Source: Caldatribacterium sp964426875 (GTDB taxonomy: Bacteria > Atribacterota > Atribacteria > Atribacterales > Caldatribacteriaceae). From it: a stretch of DNA of 64,000 nt. Positions within the stretch are counted from its first letter, which is position 1. Each line of letters opens with the position of its first letter. The stretch spans positions 62,001 through 126,000 of the forward strand of contig CAYRSB010000003.1 in NCBI GenBank assembly GCA_964426875.1. Direction: 5' to 3'. The translations under genes were made by a program, and so were the position numbers. The notes beneath the pieces are model-generated. The model had not been told where the DNA came from. It made no database searches and saw only the letters and a program-made list of their open reading frames with translations. Positions 26,027 to 34,002 of this stretch are shown piece by piece.

Positions 26027-26570
26027 AAGAGGTCTCCCCCTGAATGATTTCCCGTATATTGCCCTTTGCGTCCACCAGAGCGATTTTTGGAACACCGGTA
26101 CCCACAAGGGTTCTCTGAACTCTCCCTAAGTCATCTACGAGCACGGGAAAGGTCCACCCGTAGGGTAAGACGAACTCCTGGCGGACTTTTTCGACGTATT
26201 GGGCAAAGGGGGCGATGGGAGTACCCGAAGTACCGCTCTCATTCACCGCAATACCGAGAACCACAAGTGAACCGCTGTATTTTCGGGCGATGGACTCCAC
26301 GGCCTGGGCTTCTGCCCGACAATGAGGGCAATAGGTTTTAAAAAACATCAGGAGTGCCGGTGTCCCCCGAAAAGACCGAAAAGAAACCATCTCTCCGGAG
26401 AGATCGGGAAGGATGAAATCTATCCCTCCATCGTCAACGTTTCCCGGGGTTTCAGAAGGAGAAGGGGTAATAGAAGGAGAAGGAGTAATGGTACCCGGAG
26501 GAGAAGAACACCCAAAAACAAAAAGAAGACTAAAAAGATAAAGACTCAAAACAAAACTTTTCCAAGGCAT
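25989..26570 (-). CDS. TlpA/ResA-like thioredoxin-fold lipoprotein
   Basis: 193 residues from the ATG at 26570, behind GAGGTGAAAACA; the open frame extends 86 codons further but that part has no domain. Residues 1-19 are a lipoprotein signal ending in the lipobox VFGC, followed by a Pro/Ser/Thr linker (PGTITPSPSITPSPSETP). The thioredoxin domain has the active site TYCPHCRAE, typical of TlpA/AlkD-like redox proteins, and the cis-Pro strand GTGVPKIALVDAKG. It should act outside the inner membrane on disulfides or metal-cofactor cysteines. Located at the end of the dnaJ-rsmE-mtaB group, 22 bp after the SNase-like gene. Confidence 0.88.
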   Translation of the reverse strand: MPWKSFVLSLYLFSLLFVFGCSSPPGTITPSPSITPSPSETPGNVDDGGIDFILPDLSGEMVSFRSFRGTPALLMFFKTYCPHCRAEAQAVESIARKYSGSLVVLGIAVNESGTSGTPIAPFAQYVEKVRQEFVLPYGWTFPVLVDDLGRVQRTLVGTGVPKIALVDAKGNIREIIQGETSFSYLDARVAGLL

Positions 26571-26592
26571 TGTTTTCACCTCGTTCTGTATC

Positions 26593-27165
26593 TCAGAGCT
26601 TACCAGGAAAGCGAATGATGCAGGATGGGCACTCTTCTGATTCCTTCTTTTTACTCTTTGTCTCTCTCTTCCTCCAAAGGCCGAGACCCTCCCTTTCTGC
26701 CTCTTCCTGCATACCCACAAGATACCCAAGCATGTTTCGTCCCACTGTCTTTTCGTCGAGAGTAACCAGGCCCTCTCGTACAAGAAGAGCGTTGACCACG
26801 ATGGTTTCCTCTTGGGAGGGTTCCCCAAGATACACGTATCCTACCCAAGGGGATTCCCAAGGAGAATATCCCAGGGCAAAATCGAAGTACACACTCCTCC
26901 CCTTGGTGAGCTCACACAAACGCACAAGAGCCTGCCGGTAAATACCCTCATCCTCCAGGGGAAGGGAAATCCCAGCAAGCTTCACCCTCACCCCTCGGGA
27001 TTCTTCCTCTCCCAGAATTCTGGCCACCACAAGGTTCGGTCGCACACACTTCACAATCTGGAGTTCATAAAGCCCCTGGGATTCTCTCCCCAAGGCCAAA
27101 GAGGGAGAGAAAAAAAAGAAGAAGACGAGAAAGACAAATACCGGCCCCTTAAGTCCCTTGTGCAT
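26593..27165 (-). CDS. Secreted staphylococcal-nuclease-fold protein, probably not catalytic
   Basis: 190 residues from ATG 27165 (GGAGGATGGAGA upstream). A signal peptide with an unbroken Phe-rich core spans residues 7-24. The rest follows the SNase fold: RVKLAGISLP, YRQALVRLCELTKGRSVYFD, WVGYVYLG, VVNALLVREGLVTLDE and EAEREGLGLWRKR. The catalytic signature around Arg35 and Glu43 of micrococcal nuclease (normally R-L-x-G-I-D-T-P-E) is replaced by VKLAGISLPLED, so nuclease activity is doubtful. A short C-terminal tail carries CPSC. It overlaps the end of mtaB by 17 nt. Confidence 0.72.
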   Translation of the reverse strand: MHKGLKGPVFVFLVFFFFFSPSLALGRESQGLYELQIVKCVRPNLVVARILGEEESRGVRVKLAGISLPLEDEGIYRQALVRLCELTKGRSVYFDFALGYSPWESPWVGYVYLGEPSQEETIVVNALLVREGLVTLDEKTVGRNMLGYLVGMQEEAEREGLGLWRKRETKSKKKESEECPSCIIRFPGKL

Positions 27166-28426
27166 TCTCCATCCTCCCCTCAACGCCAAAACAATCGGCC
27201 CGTTCCACCACTACCGGAACAATTCTCCCCACCGAGTCTTCCCCCACGCCTTTCACCCTCACCAATATGTAGTTTTCCGAATGTCCCACGCCCATACCGT
27301 TTTCCAGAAATTCCACGAGGACTTTGAGCCTCCTTCCCAAGAAGGAGCGGTGGTACTTTTCTGCCAAAATCCCCGCTACCTCAAGGAGATGATGCACCCT
27401 TTTCTGCTTTTCTCTTTTGGGTATACCCTCTTCTCTCTCCCAGGCAAAGGCAGATGTACCGGGACGGGGAGAAAAAGCAAAAACGTGTATCCGTGAAAAG
27501 GCAACACGTTCACACAGAAACACCGTCTCGAGAAATTCCCTCTCCGTTTCTCCCGGAAAGCCTACAATGACATCGGTCGTTATAGCCGTATGGGGCGATA
27601 AATGCCTTGCTTTGTTCACCAGGTCCTCGTAGTGCCTGGCCGAGTACCCCCTTTGCATCTTTTCCAATATCCTATCACTCCCACTTTGAAGAGGCAAGTG
27701 AAGATGCGAACAGACCCTGTCTCCAAGGGCAAAGTATCGGGAGAGGAAAACCTCGGACACAAGGTACGGTTCAAGGGAACTCAGGCGGAAGCGTGCCCTC
27801 CGGGTTTTCTCCACAAGGAGTTCCAAAAGGTCGACCAAGGTGATCGAAGAGAGGTCTCGTCCAAAATATCCCAGATTCGTACCACAGAGAACAATCTCCT
27901 CCACACCCCGGCTCTCAAGGTACAGTACCTCTTCAAGAACTAGCAAAGGGTCTTTACTCCTTACACCTCTTCTCAAATGGGGTACCAGGCAGAAACTGCA
28001 AAAGTGGTCGCATCCATCCTCGATTTTCACCCAGGCACGGGCCCGTGGAGGAGAGGGGAAAGGAGGAAGAGAAAGGGGAACCCCCCACGTTCTCTCTATA
28101 AAGTGGCATACTGCTTCCTCTTTGGAGTCGGAAGAAATAACAACTACCCTTCTCTCGGGAAAAGACGAATCCTTGCCCTGCCAGGCCTTAGCACAGCATC
28201 CTATCAAAAGCACGGTAGCCTCCGGGTTTTTCCGAAGGGCGCGGCGAATGTATTGACGCGTCTTGCGTTCCGCCTCTTCAGTCACCGCACAGCTGTTGAC
28301 GATGTAGCAATCGGCGACCTCATCGAAACCAACGACCTCAATGTTTCTCCCCACAAAGGCAGTATAAAGGAGGTCGCTTTCTGCCTGGTTTACCTTACAC
28401 CCCAAGGTCTTTATTCCTACCCGCAT
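27149..28426 (-). CDS. mtaB: tRNA ms2t6A37 methylthiotransferase
   Basis: 425 residues from ATG 28426, behind GGAGGTTCACC; the open frame runs 52 codons further into rsmE without a domain. Residues 1-120 are the UPF0004 domain with RVGIKTLGCKVNQAES and the cluster cysteines (NSCAVT, GCCAK). The radical SAM domain has CDHFCSFCLVP (CxxxCxxC), and the TRAM domain occupies the last 60 residues. The early KTLGCKVNQAES marks MtaB rather than MiaB or RimO. It overlaps rsmE by 32 nt, a tRNA and rRNA modification pair. Confidence 0.95.
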   Translation of the reverse strand: MRVGIKTLGCKVNQAESDLLYTAFVGRNIEVVGFDEVADCYIVNSCAVTEEAERKTRQYIRRALRKNPEATVLLIGCCAKAWQGKDSSFPERRVVVISSDSKEEAVCHFIERTWGVPLSLPPFPSPPRARAWVKIEDGCDHFCSFCLVPHLRRGVRSKDPLLVLEEVLYLESRGVEEIVLCGTNLGYFGRDLSSITLVDLLELLVEKTRRARFRLSSLEPYLVSEVFLSRYFALGDRVCSHLHLPLQSGSDRILEKMQRGYSARHYEDLVNKARHLSPHTAITTDVIVGFPGETEREFLETVFLCERVAFSRIHVFAFSPRPGTSAFAWEREEGIPKREKQKRVHHLLEVAGILAEKYHRSFLGRRLKVLVEFLENGMGVGHSENYILVRVKGVGEDSVGRIVPVVVERADCFGVEGRMENAQGT

Positions 28427-29147
28427 GGTGAACCTCCATAAAGGCCACGAGGATTGAGGCCCCAAAAATTGCAGCGGTCTCACTACGAAGAATCGTTCTA
28501 CAGAGACGAAGAGACCATATCCTCCCTGCCTCAAAAATTTCTCGTTTCTCCTCCTCGGTAAAATCTCCCTCCGGACCGACAATCAGGACAACACTGCTTG
28601 AGAACCTTTGGACCCCCAGAACCTCAGCAATGCTTTTCTCCCCCAGGGGATCGGCAAGGATAACATCGCCCCTGAAGGACAAAAGACGGTGGAGAAGCTC
28701 TCTCCACGAAGATACACTCACAACCTTTGGAAACCAAAGCCTTCCCGATTGCTTGCAGGCACTGAGAGCAATCCTCTCCCATCGTCGGAGACGTTTCCTG
28801 CTGCATCCCTCTCTCAAAGACCGCTCAGCAGGAAAAAAGACGATCTCGGTGGCTCCTATTTCGGTTAACTTCTCCACCAACCAATCCATTCGGGAGGGGC
28901 TTTTCAAAAGACTCTGCCACACGGAAAGAAAAAAGGGAGGGGTTTCCTCTTTCACCTTTTCTTCTATGAGGACTTGAACCCTCTCCTCCCCAAGAAGCCT
29001 TCCCCGATAAAGTCTACCCCTTCCATCACTCACAAGAAGGCTATCTCCCGGAGCGAAACGCTGAACGGAAACATGACGTGACTCTTCCTCAGGAAGTGAA
29101 AGCACCTTACCGACTTCAGGAGCAGGATGGAAAACAAAGCGAGCCAT
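28395..29147 (-). CDS. rsmE: 16S rRNA m3U1498 methyltransferase
   Basis: 250 residues, SPOUT methyltransferase. N-terminal PUA-like part RHVSVQRFAPGDSLLVSDG, central KSPSRMDWLVEKLTEIGATE, and the C-terminal SAM-binding knot VLIVGPEGDFTEEE with LRSETAAIFG. It methylates U1498 of 16S rRNA. ATG start 4 bases after the dnaJ stop; the pairing of dnaJ and rsmE is common in bacteria. Slightly extended C-terminus (HHAGRNKDLGV) that overlaps mtaB. Confidence 0.96.
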   Translation of the reverse strand: MARFVFHPAPEVGKVLSLPEEESRHVSVQRFAPGDSLLVSDGRGRLYRGRLLGEERVQVLIEEKVKEETPPFFLSVWQSLLKSPSRMDWLVEKLTEIGATEIVFFPAERSLREGCSRKRLRRWERIALSACKQSGRLWFPKVVSVSSWRELLHRLLSFRGDVILADPLGEKSIAEVLGVQRFSSSVVLIVGPEGDFTEEEKREIFEAGRIWSLRLCRTILRSETAAIFGASILVAFMEVHHAGRNKDLGV

Positions 29148-29151
29148 GACG

Positions 29152-30318
29152 TTATTCTTCCGGATGAGTAAAGACTCCCCTCAGGCGATCGAAGAAGCTC
29201 CCCTTCTTACCCTCTCCGGGACCACCTTTTTGATACTCTCCCCGCTCTATCTCTAAGAGTTGTTCCAGAAGCTTCCGGTGTTCTCCGTTGACGACCCGGG
29301 GGACGTAGAGCCGTACCCGGATAACCTCGTCACCCCGGGATCCCGTTCGGGGGTCGGGAAGTCCTCTCCCTCGCAGCCGCAAGAGCACACCGCTTTCGGT
29401 TCCTGAGGGGATTTGAATCTTTTCACTACCATGGAGCGTGGGGACCTCTACTTCATCGCCCAGGACGAGTTGAGAATAGGTTACAAAAAGGTCATAGTAG
29501 AGATCCTGGCCCTTTCTCTCCAAGAACCGGTGGGGTTTTACCTTGACGAGGACATAGAGGTCTCCAGGAGGACCCCCGTTTTTCCCTGCTCCCCCTTCAC
29601 CGGAAATTCTCAGTCTGTACCCGGTGTCTACCCCTGCCGGAATCCTCACATTGATTTTTTTCTCTCTCTGTACCTTGCCCCGACCACGACAGGTGGGGCA
29701 AACCTCTTCTACTACCCAACCCTTGCCCTGACAATAAGAACAGGGTCGAGAGGTGACGATGGAACCAAAAAAGGAGGTCTGGGTGTGACGTATTTCTCCA
29801 GTCCCATGGCAGTTTCCACAGGATACCTTTTTCTTCCCCCCTATGCCCTTACATTCCGGACACTCTTCGAAACGTCGAAAGGAAATCTCTTTTTCTACTC
29901 CAAAAGCTGCTTCTTCGAATTCGAGTACCACTTCAGCAGTTATGTCTTCACCCCTTACCGGTCGTGCTGCCCGTTCCTGTCGGTGAGTCTGCGTACCGGA
30001 GCCGAAGAAAAAGTCGAAGAGGTCTCCAAAGCCAGTGAACTCTCGGAAAATGTCGAAATCCGGCCCAAATCCTCCATAACCGCTTTGAGCCTCCCCCCCG
30101 AAAGCACTGTGCCCAAACCGATCGTACATAGCCCGCTTTTCAGGATCCGAGAGAACCTGATAGGCCTCGTTTATCTCTTTAAAGCGTTCAGCAGCCTCCT
30201 TATCCCCCGGATTGACATCAGGATGATACTGGCGGGCCAGACGACGATATGCTCTTTTGATCTCCTCTTGGGTAGCGTTCTGGTTGACTCCCAAGACCTC
30301 GTAGTAATCTCGTTTCAT
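29152..30318 (-). CDS. dnaJ: Chaperone DnaJ
   Basis: 388 residues with all class I parts: J domain 1-70 including HPD in YHPDVNPGDKEA, a Gly/Phe region (75-105), the zinc domain with four repeats CPECKGIG, CGNCHGTG, CSYCQGKG and CPTCRGRG, then the two beta-sandwich substrate domains. It stimulates DnaK ATPase and holds unfolded clients. ATG behind GGTGGAGATAGAGAAC. Separated from dnaK by a strong hairpin, so it is expressed at a lower level or from its own weak promoter. Confidence 0.98.
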   Translation of the reverse strand: MKRDYYEVLGVNQNATQEEIKRAYRRLARQYHPDVNPGDKEAAERFKEINEAYQVLSDPEKRAMYDRFGHSAFGGEAQSGYGGFGPDFDIFREFTGFGDLFDFFFGSGTQTHRQERAARPVRGEDITAEVVLEFEEAAFGVEKEISFRRFEECPECKGIGGKKKVSCGNCHGTGEIRHTQTSFFGSIVTSRPCSYCQGKGWVVEEVCPTCRGRGKVQREKKINVRIPAGVDTGYRLRISGEGGAGKNGGPPGDLYVLVKVKPHRFLERKGQDLYYDLFVTYSQLVLGDEVEVPTLHGSEKIQIPSGTESGVLLRLRGRGLPDPRTGSRGDEVIRVRLYVPRVVNGEHRKLLEQLLEIERGEYQKGGPGEGKKGSFFDRLRGVFTHPEE

Positions 30319-30360
30319 CGTTCTCTATCTCCACCAAAGTTTACCACACCCGGCAAATAA

Positions 30361-30395
30361 AAAAAGGCCCATACCCAGGGTATGGGCCTTTTTGG
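30361..30395. terminator. Bidirectional hairpin between dnaK and dnaJ
   Basis: Stem GGCCCATAC (30366-30374) / GTATGGGCC (30380-30388), with A-runs before and T5 after, so it can work on either strand. It lies 10 bases past the dnaK stop and about 45 bases before dnaJ. It would make dnaK the most abundant part of the grpE-dnaK transcript. Confidence 0.85.
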
Positions 30396-30397
30396 CA

Positions 30398-32311
30398 TTA
30401 CTTACCTTCATCGTCTACCACGCGGTAGTCGGCATCGACTACGTTGTCCCTGTCACCGCCTGATGCTCCACCACCGGCAGAGTAACCGCCCGATGAGCTG
30501 CTCTGAGCAGTTCTCTGGTAAAGCTCCTGAGCCATGGCATGAGACGCCGCCTGTAGATCGTCCATCTTCCTCCTTATGTCTGCTATGTCCGTGCCCTTGA
30601 GAGACTCTTTCAGGGCACCCAAGGCACCCTCCACTCTTGAGCGCACACCGGAAGAGAGCCTATCTCCGGATTCCCGGAGGGTCTTCTCCGCAGTGTAGAT
30701 GAGATTATCGGCTTGGTTGCGAAGCTCCGCCTCTTCCCTCTTGCGCCGGTCTTCTTCGGCATGAAGTTCCGCTTCTTTAATCATCCGCTCAATCTCTTCC
30801 TTGGTGAGACCGCTTGAGGCCTTAATGGTTATGGCCTGTTCCCTTCCGGTAGCCAGGTCTTTGGCCGAAACGTGAAGGATACCATCGGCATCGATATCGA
30901 ATTTTACCTCGATTTGTGGTATACCCCGTGGGGCTGGTGGAATGCCGGTGAGCTGGAATCGGCCAAGAGAGAAGTTGTCTCTGGCCATAGGCCGTTCACC
31001 CTGCAAAACATGGATTTCCACGGTTGTCTGATTATCCGCTGCAGTGGTAAAGATCTGGCTCCTCGATACAGGAATAGTGGTGTTCCGCTCGATGATCTTG
31101 GTGAAAACCCCACCCAAGGTCTCGATACCCAGAGAAAGCGGTGTAACGTCAAGGAGCAAAACGTCCTTAACCTCGCCTTTCAGAACTCCAGCCTGTATCG
31201 CCGCACCCATGGCCACAACCTCGTCGGGGTTGACTCCACGGCGTGGTTCCTGCTTAAAGACCTTTTCCACAATTTCCTGAACCTTAGGCATCCTTGTCAT
31301 ACCACCCACAAGAATGACAGCATCGATGTCTTCGGGTTTCAGACCGGCATCGCGCATCGCCTGCTCACACGGACCGATGGTCCGCTCGATGAGGTCCATG
31401 GTCAACTGCTCGAGCTTTGCCCGGGTTATCGTCATGACCAAGTGCTTCGGACCGGTGGCATCAGCAGTGATGAAGGGAAGATTGATCTCCGTCTGCAAGG
31501 CTGTGGAGAGCTCACACTTGGCCTTCTCGGCAGCCTCCTTCAGGCGCTGCAGGGCCATCTGGTCTCCCCGAAGATCAATGCCCTGGTCTTTGCGGAATTC
31601 CTCGATAATGTAGTCCATGAGCCGACGATCGAAGTCATCCCCACCCAGGAAGGTGTCCCCTGCTGTAGCCTTCACCTCAAAAACACCATCGCCAATTTCA
31701 AGAATCGAGATGTCGAAGGTTCCTCCCCCAAGGTCGTACACTGCTATGATCTCTTCTTTGCCCTTGCCAAGGCCGTACGCCAAAGCAGCAGCAGTAGGCT
31801 CATTGATGATTCGCTTCACATCGAGTCCGGCAATCCTTCCAGCGTCCTTTGTGGCTTGTCTCTGGCTGTCATTGAAGTACGCTGGAACGGTGATGACCGC
31901 CTCCTGAATCTTCTCTCCAAGATACTCTTCGGCGTCTTCTTTGAGCTTTCGAAGAATCATGGCCGAAATTTCAGGAGGAGTGTACACGCGGTCTCCCATC
32001 TTGACACAGGCTTCGCCGTGCTTCCCCGGAACGATCTCATAAGGAAGAACCTTTCGAGCTTTCTCGACCTCCGGGTCGTCATAGCGACGCCCCATAAGAC
32101 GCTTGATAGAAAAGATAGTATTCTTGGGGTTGGTGATAGCCTGTCTTTTGGCCAGCTGCCCCACAAGAATTTCACCCTGTTTGGCAAAAGCCACCACAGA
32201 AGGGGTAAGTCGGGAACCTTCTTTGTTGGGGATAACAACTGGTTGTCCGCCTTCCAGGTAAGCCACCACAGAGTTTGTCGTTCCCAAGTCTATACCAATG
32301 ACCTTAGGCAT
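30398..32311 (-). CDS. dnaK: Chaperone DnaK (Hsp70)
   Basis: 637 residues from ATG 32311 (AGGAGGTTGAGGGCA upstream), which gives the family start PKVIGIDLGTTNSVVAYLEG. Nucleotide-binding domain to about residue 380 with AVYDLGGGTFDISILE and VILVGGMTRMPKVQ; linker VLLLDVTPLSLGIETLGG; substrate domain and helical lid follow. The C-terminus is Ser/Gly-rich and ends with DADYRVVDDEGK, close to the usual EEVD-like acidic tail. It folds client proteins with GrpE and DnaJ encoded on either side. Confidence 0.99.
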   Translation of the reverse strand: MPKVIGIDLGTTNSVVAYLEGGQPVVIPNKEGSRLTPSVVAFAKQGEILVGQLAKRQAITNPKNTIFSIKRLMGRRYDDPEVEKARKVLPYEIVPGKHGEACVKMGDRVYTPPEISAMILRKLKEDAEEYLGEKIQEAVITVPAYFNDSQRQATKDAGRIAGLDVKRIINEPTAAALAYGLGKGKEEIIAVYDLGGGTFDISILEIGDGVFEVKATAGDTFLGGDDFDRRLMDYIIEEFRKDQGIDLRGDQMALQRLKEAAEKAKCELSTALQTEINLPFITADATGPKHLVMTITRAKLEQLTMDLIERTIGPCEQAMRDAGLKPEDIDAVILVGGMTRMPKVQEIVEKVFKQEPRRGVNPDEVVAMGAAIQAGVLKGEVKDVLLLDVTPLSLGIETLGGVFTKIIERNTTIPVSRSQIFTTAADNQTTVEIHVLQGERPMARDNFSLGRFQLTGIPPAPRGIPQIEVKFDIDADGILHVSAKDLATGREQAITIKASSGLTKEEIERMIKEAELHAEEDRRKREEAELRNQADNLIYTAEKTLRESGDRLSSGVRSRVEGALGALKESLKGTDIADIRRKMDDLQAASHAMAQELYQRTAQSSSSGGYSAGGGASGGDRDNVVDADYRVVDDEGK

Positions 32312-32327
32312 TGCCCTCAACCTCCTT

Positions 32328-32924
32328 CTACGCCATCGTATCCTGACCGATTCGATTGACTCTTACCTGCGCCGGGCGCAAGACTTCATCATGATAGAGA
32401 TACCCCCGCCGCACCTCCTCGACGATATCGAAATCTTCTCGATCGGGGAGAAAGACCGTGGCCAGAGCTTCATGGTACTTAGGGTCGAACTTCTTTCCTT
32501 CCACCTCTATGGGTCGCACACCCTCCATCCCCAGGATATCGAGGAATTTTTTATAGATGAGTTCAACCCCCAAAAGGAAGGACTCGTTGATTTCGCCTTT
32601 CTTACCCTCCCTTAGGGCTTTCTCTAAGTCATCAAGAACCGGAAGAATTTTGAGGATCAAATCCCGGTTGGCAGTTCGAACAAACTGCTGACGATAGAGC
32701 ATTTCTCGTTTCCTGAAGTTGTCAAACTCGGCTTTCACTCTCTTGAGATCGTTGAGGTATTCACTGGCCAGCTGCTCCTTCTCAAGAACTTTCTGCTTTT
32801 CCTCCTCAAGGGCAGCCTTGAGTCTTTCCACTTCTTCCTTTAAAAAGCGAGGTGTTTCCTTTTGAGTTTCCAGAACCTCGCTCTCTTTCTCTGCTGCGTT
32901 GAGCAGCTCTTCGTTCCTCTCCAT
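32328..32924 (-). CDS. grpE: Nucleotide exchange factor GrpE
   Basis: 198 residues. Residues 1-100 form a long charged coiled coil (EEVERLKAALEEEKQKVLEK), then the GrpE head: LKRVKAEFDNFRKRE, ILPVLDDLEKALREGKK and LGVELIYKKFLDILGMEGV. It releases ADP from DnaK. ATG behind GGGAGGTGCTGAC. First gene of the heat-shock group; no hrcA gene and no CIRCE element are present in front of it. Confidence 0.97.
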   Translation of the reverse strand: MERNEELLNAAEKESEVLETQKETPRFLKEEVERLKAALEEEKQKVLEKEQLASEYLNDLKRVKAEFDNFRKREMLYRQQFVRTANRDLILKILPVLDDLEKALREGKKGEINESFLLGVELIYKKFLDILGMEGVRPIEVEGKKFDPKYHEALATVFLPDREDFDIVEEVRRGYLYHDEVLRPAQVRVNRIGQDTMA

Positions 32925-32964
32925 GTCAGCACCTCCCTTCTTTTTACCTTCTTCGACTAATCAC

Positions 32965-32993
32965 AGTTTAACGGCCGACTCCTCTTTTGTCAA
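32965..32993 (-). promoter_or_regulatory. Sigma-70-type promoter of grpE-dnaK
   Basis: On the minus strand TTGACA (32993-32988) and TAAACT (32970-32965) are exactly 17 bp apart, about 40 bp before the grpE start. No TTAGCACTC/GAGTGCTAA inverted repeat (CIRCE) overlaps it, so heat-shock control must use another means. Confidence 0.8.
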
Positions 32994-33009
32994 GTAAGGT
33001 CAAAAAATT

Positions 33010-33049
33010 TTCTCCCAAAAAAGAAAGGGCCCTGGAACTCCAGGACCCT
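33010..33049 (-). terminator. Terminator of the deoC-to-epimerase operon
   Basis: Imperfect 11-bp stem (33026-33036 with 33039-33049, one mismatch) that reads AGGGTCCTGGA...TCCAGGGCCCT on the minus strand and is followed by TTTCTTTTTT. It lies 30 bases beyond the TIM-barrel gene and just upstream of the grpE promoter. Confidence 0.75.
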
Positions 33050-33079
33050 AAGGACAACGACCCTCAGGACCTACTTTTC

Positions 33080-33988
33080 CTAAACTATGTAAGGTTCGAG
33101 GAGTTTTTTAGCCAGAAGAATTCCCCGAAGTTTGCTCTCAGTATCTTTTTCAAAACTCCGGTCCTCATGCTCAATGCTCACAACATAGTCATATCCCACC
33201 TCATGGAGCGCTGTGATGAAAGACGACCAGTCGATGTCTCCCGTTCCGGCTACCTTATCCGCGTACCAGCCAAAGCCGAAGATCCCCACCTCGTAGAGCT
33301 TGTCCCAGAGAATTTTAGTGTCTTTGGCGTGTACGTGGAAGATACGATCCTTGAACTCGTAAACAGCACGTACGTAGTCGATTTGCTGCCAGACGAGGTG
33401 TGAGGGATCGAAATTCAGCCCAAAATAGGGGGAAGGAATGGCCTCAAACATTCGTTCCCAGATGGAGGGTGTAGTAGCGAGATTTGTTCCTCCCGGCCAG
33501 CGGTCGATGCTGTAGAGCATAGGGCAGTTCTCGATGGCCAACTTCACTCCGTGGTCCTCGGCAAACTTGACAAGATCCGGAAACACCCGGCGGAACTCGG
33601 CAAAGGCCTCTTCTACGTTCATCCTGGGGTCTCTTCCCACAAAGGTCCCCACCACCGAAACCTGAAGCATCTGTGCTGCCCTGATCACCTTTTTGAGGTG
33701 CTCGTGGTAGAAACGGCGGTTCTCAAGATCAGGGTCGAGGTTATTGGGATAGTACCCCAGAGAGGATATCGCCATGTTGTGCTGGGCAAAGAGTTCACCA
33801 ATGCGAGCTGCCTCCTCCTCGGTGAGATTCTCCACATCGATGTGCTGCGTTCCGGCATATCTCCTCTTCTCATAGACCCTGGGCCAGCAGGCCACCTCAA
33901 GCATAGAAAAGCCGTTTTTGCTTGCCCACTGCACGAGCTCTTCAAGCGTCATCTCTGGAAGACAAGCAGTCATAAAACCGAGCTTCAT
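33080..33988 (-). CDS. Sugar phosphate isomerase/epimerase, AP endonuclease 2 family
   Basis: 302 residues from ATG 33988, 9 nt after GGAGG; an ATG 6 bases earlier is too close to that site. A TIM barrel of the xylose isomerase-like fold with metal ligands visible in KLAIENCPM (Glu), GLNFDPSHL (Asp/His), IFHVHAKDT (His) and VSIEHEDRS (Glu). Such enzymes act as epimerases, isomerases or dehydratases on sugars and inositols. It closes an operon with a Gfo/Idh dehydrogenase and ROK kinase; that trio often processes keto-sugars or inositol-like compounds. Confidence 0.92.
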   Translation of the reverse strand: MKLGFMTACLPEMTLEELVQWASKNGFSMLEVACWPRVYEKRRYAGTQHIDVENLTEEEAARIGELFAQHNMAISSLGYYPNNLDPDLENRRFYHEHLKKVIRAAQMLQVSVVGTFVGRDPRMNVEEAFAEFRRVFPDLVKFAEDHGVKLAIENCPMLYSIDRWPGGTNLATTPSIWERMFEAIPSPYFGLNFDPSHLVWQQIDYVRAVYEFKDRIFHVHAKDTKILWDKLYEVGIFGFGWYADKVAGTGDIDWSSFITALHEVGYDYVVSIEHEDRSFEKDTESKLRGILLAKKLLEPYIV

Positions 33989-34002
33989 GTTCTCCATCCT
34001 CC

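Noticed and set aside
26571..26828. N-terminal extension of the TlpA-like protein.
   Set aside because: The longer frame has no domain and the ATG at 26570 has a good ribosome site and begins a proper lipoprotein signal.
30872..32359. A 495-codon plus-strand frame opposite dnaK.
   Set aside because: dnaK is certain on the other strand; the frame is a shadow of its codon use.
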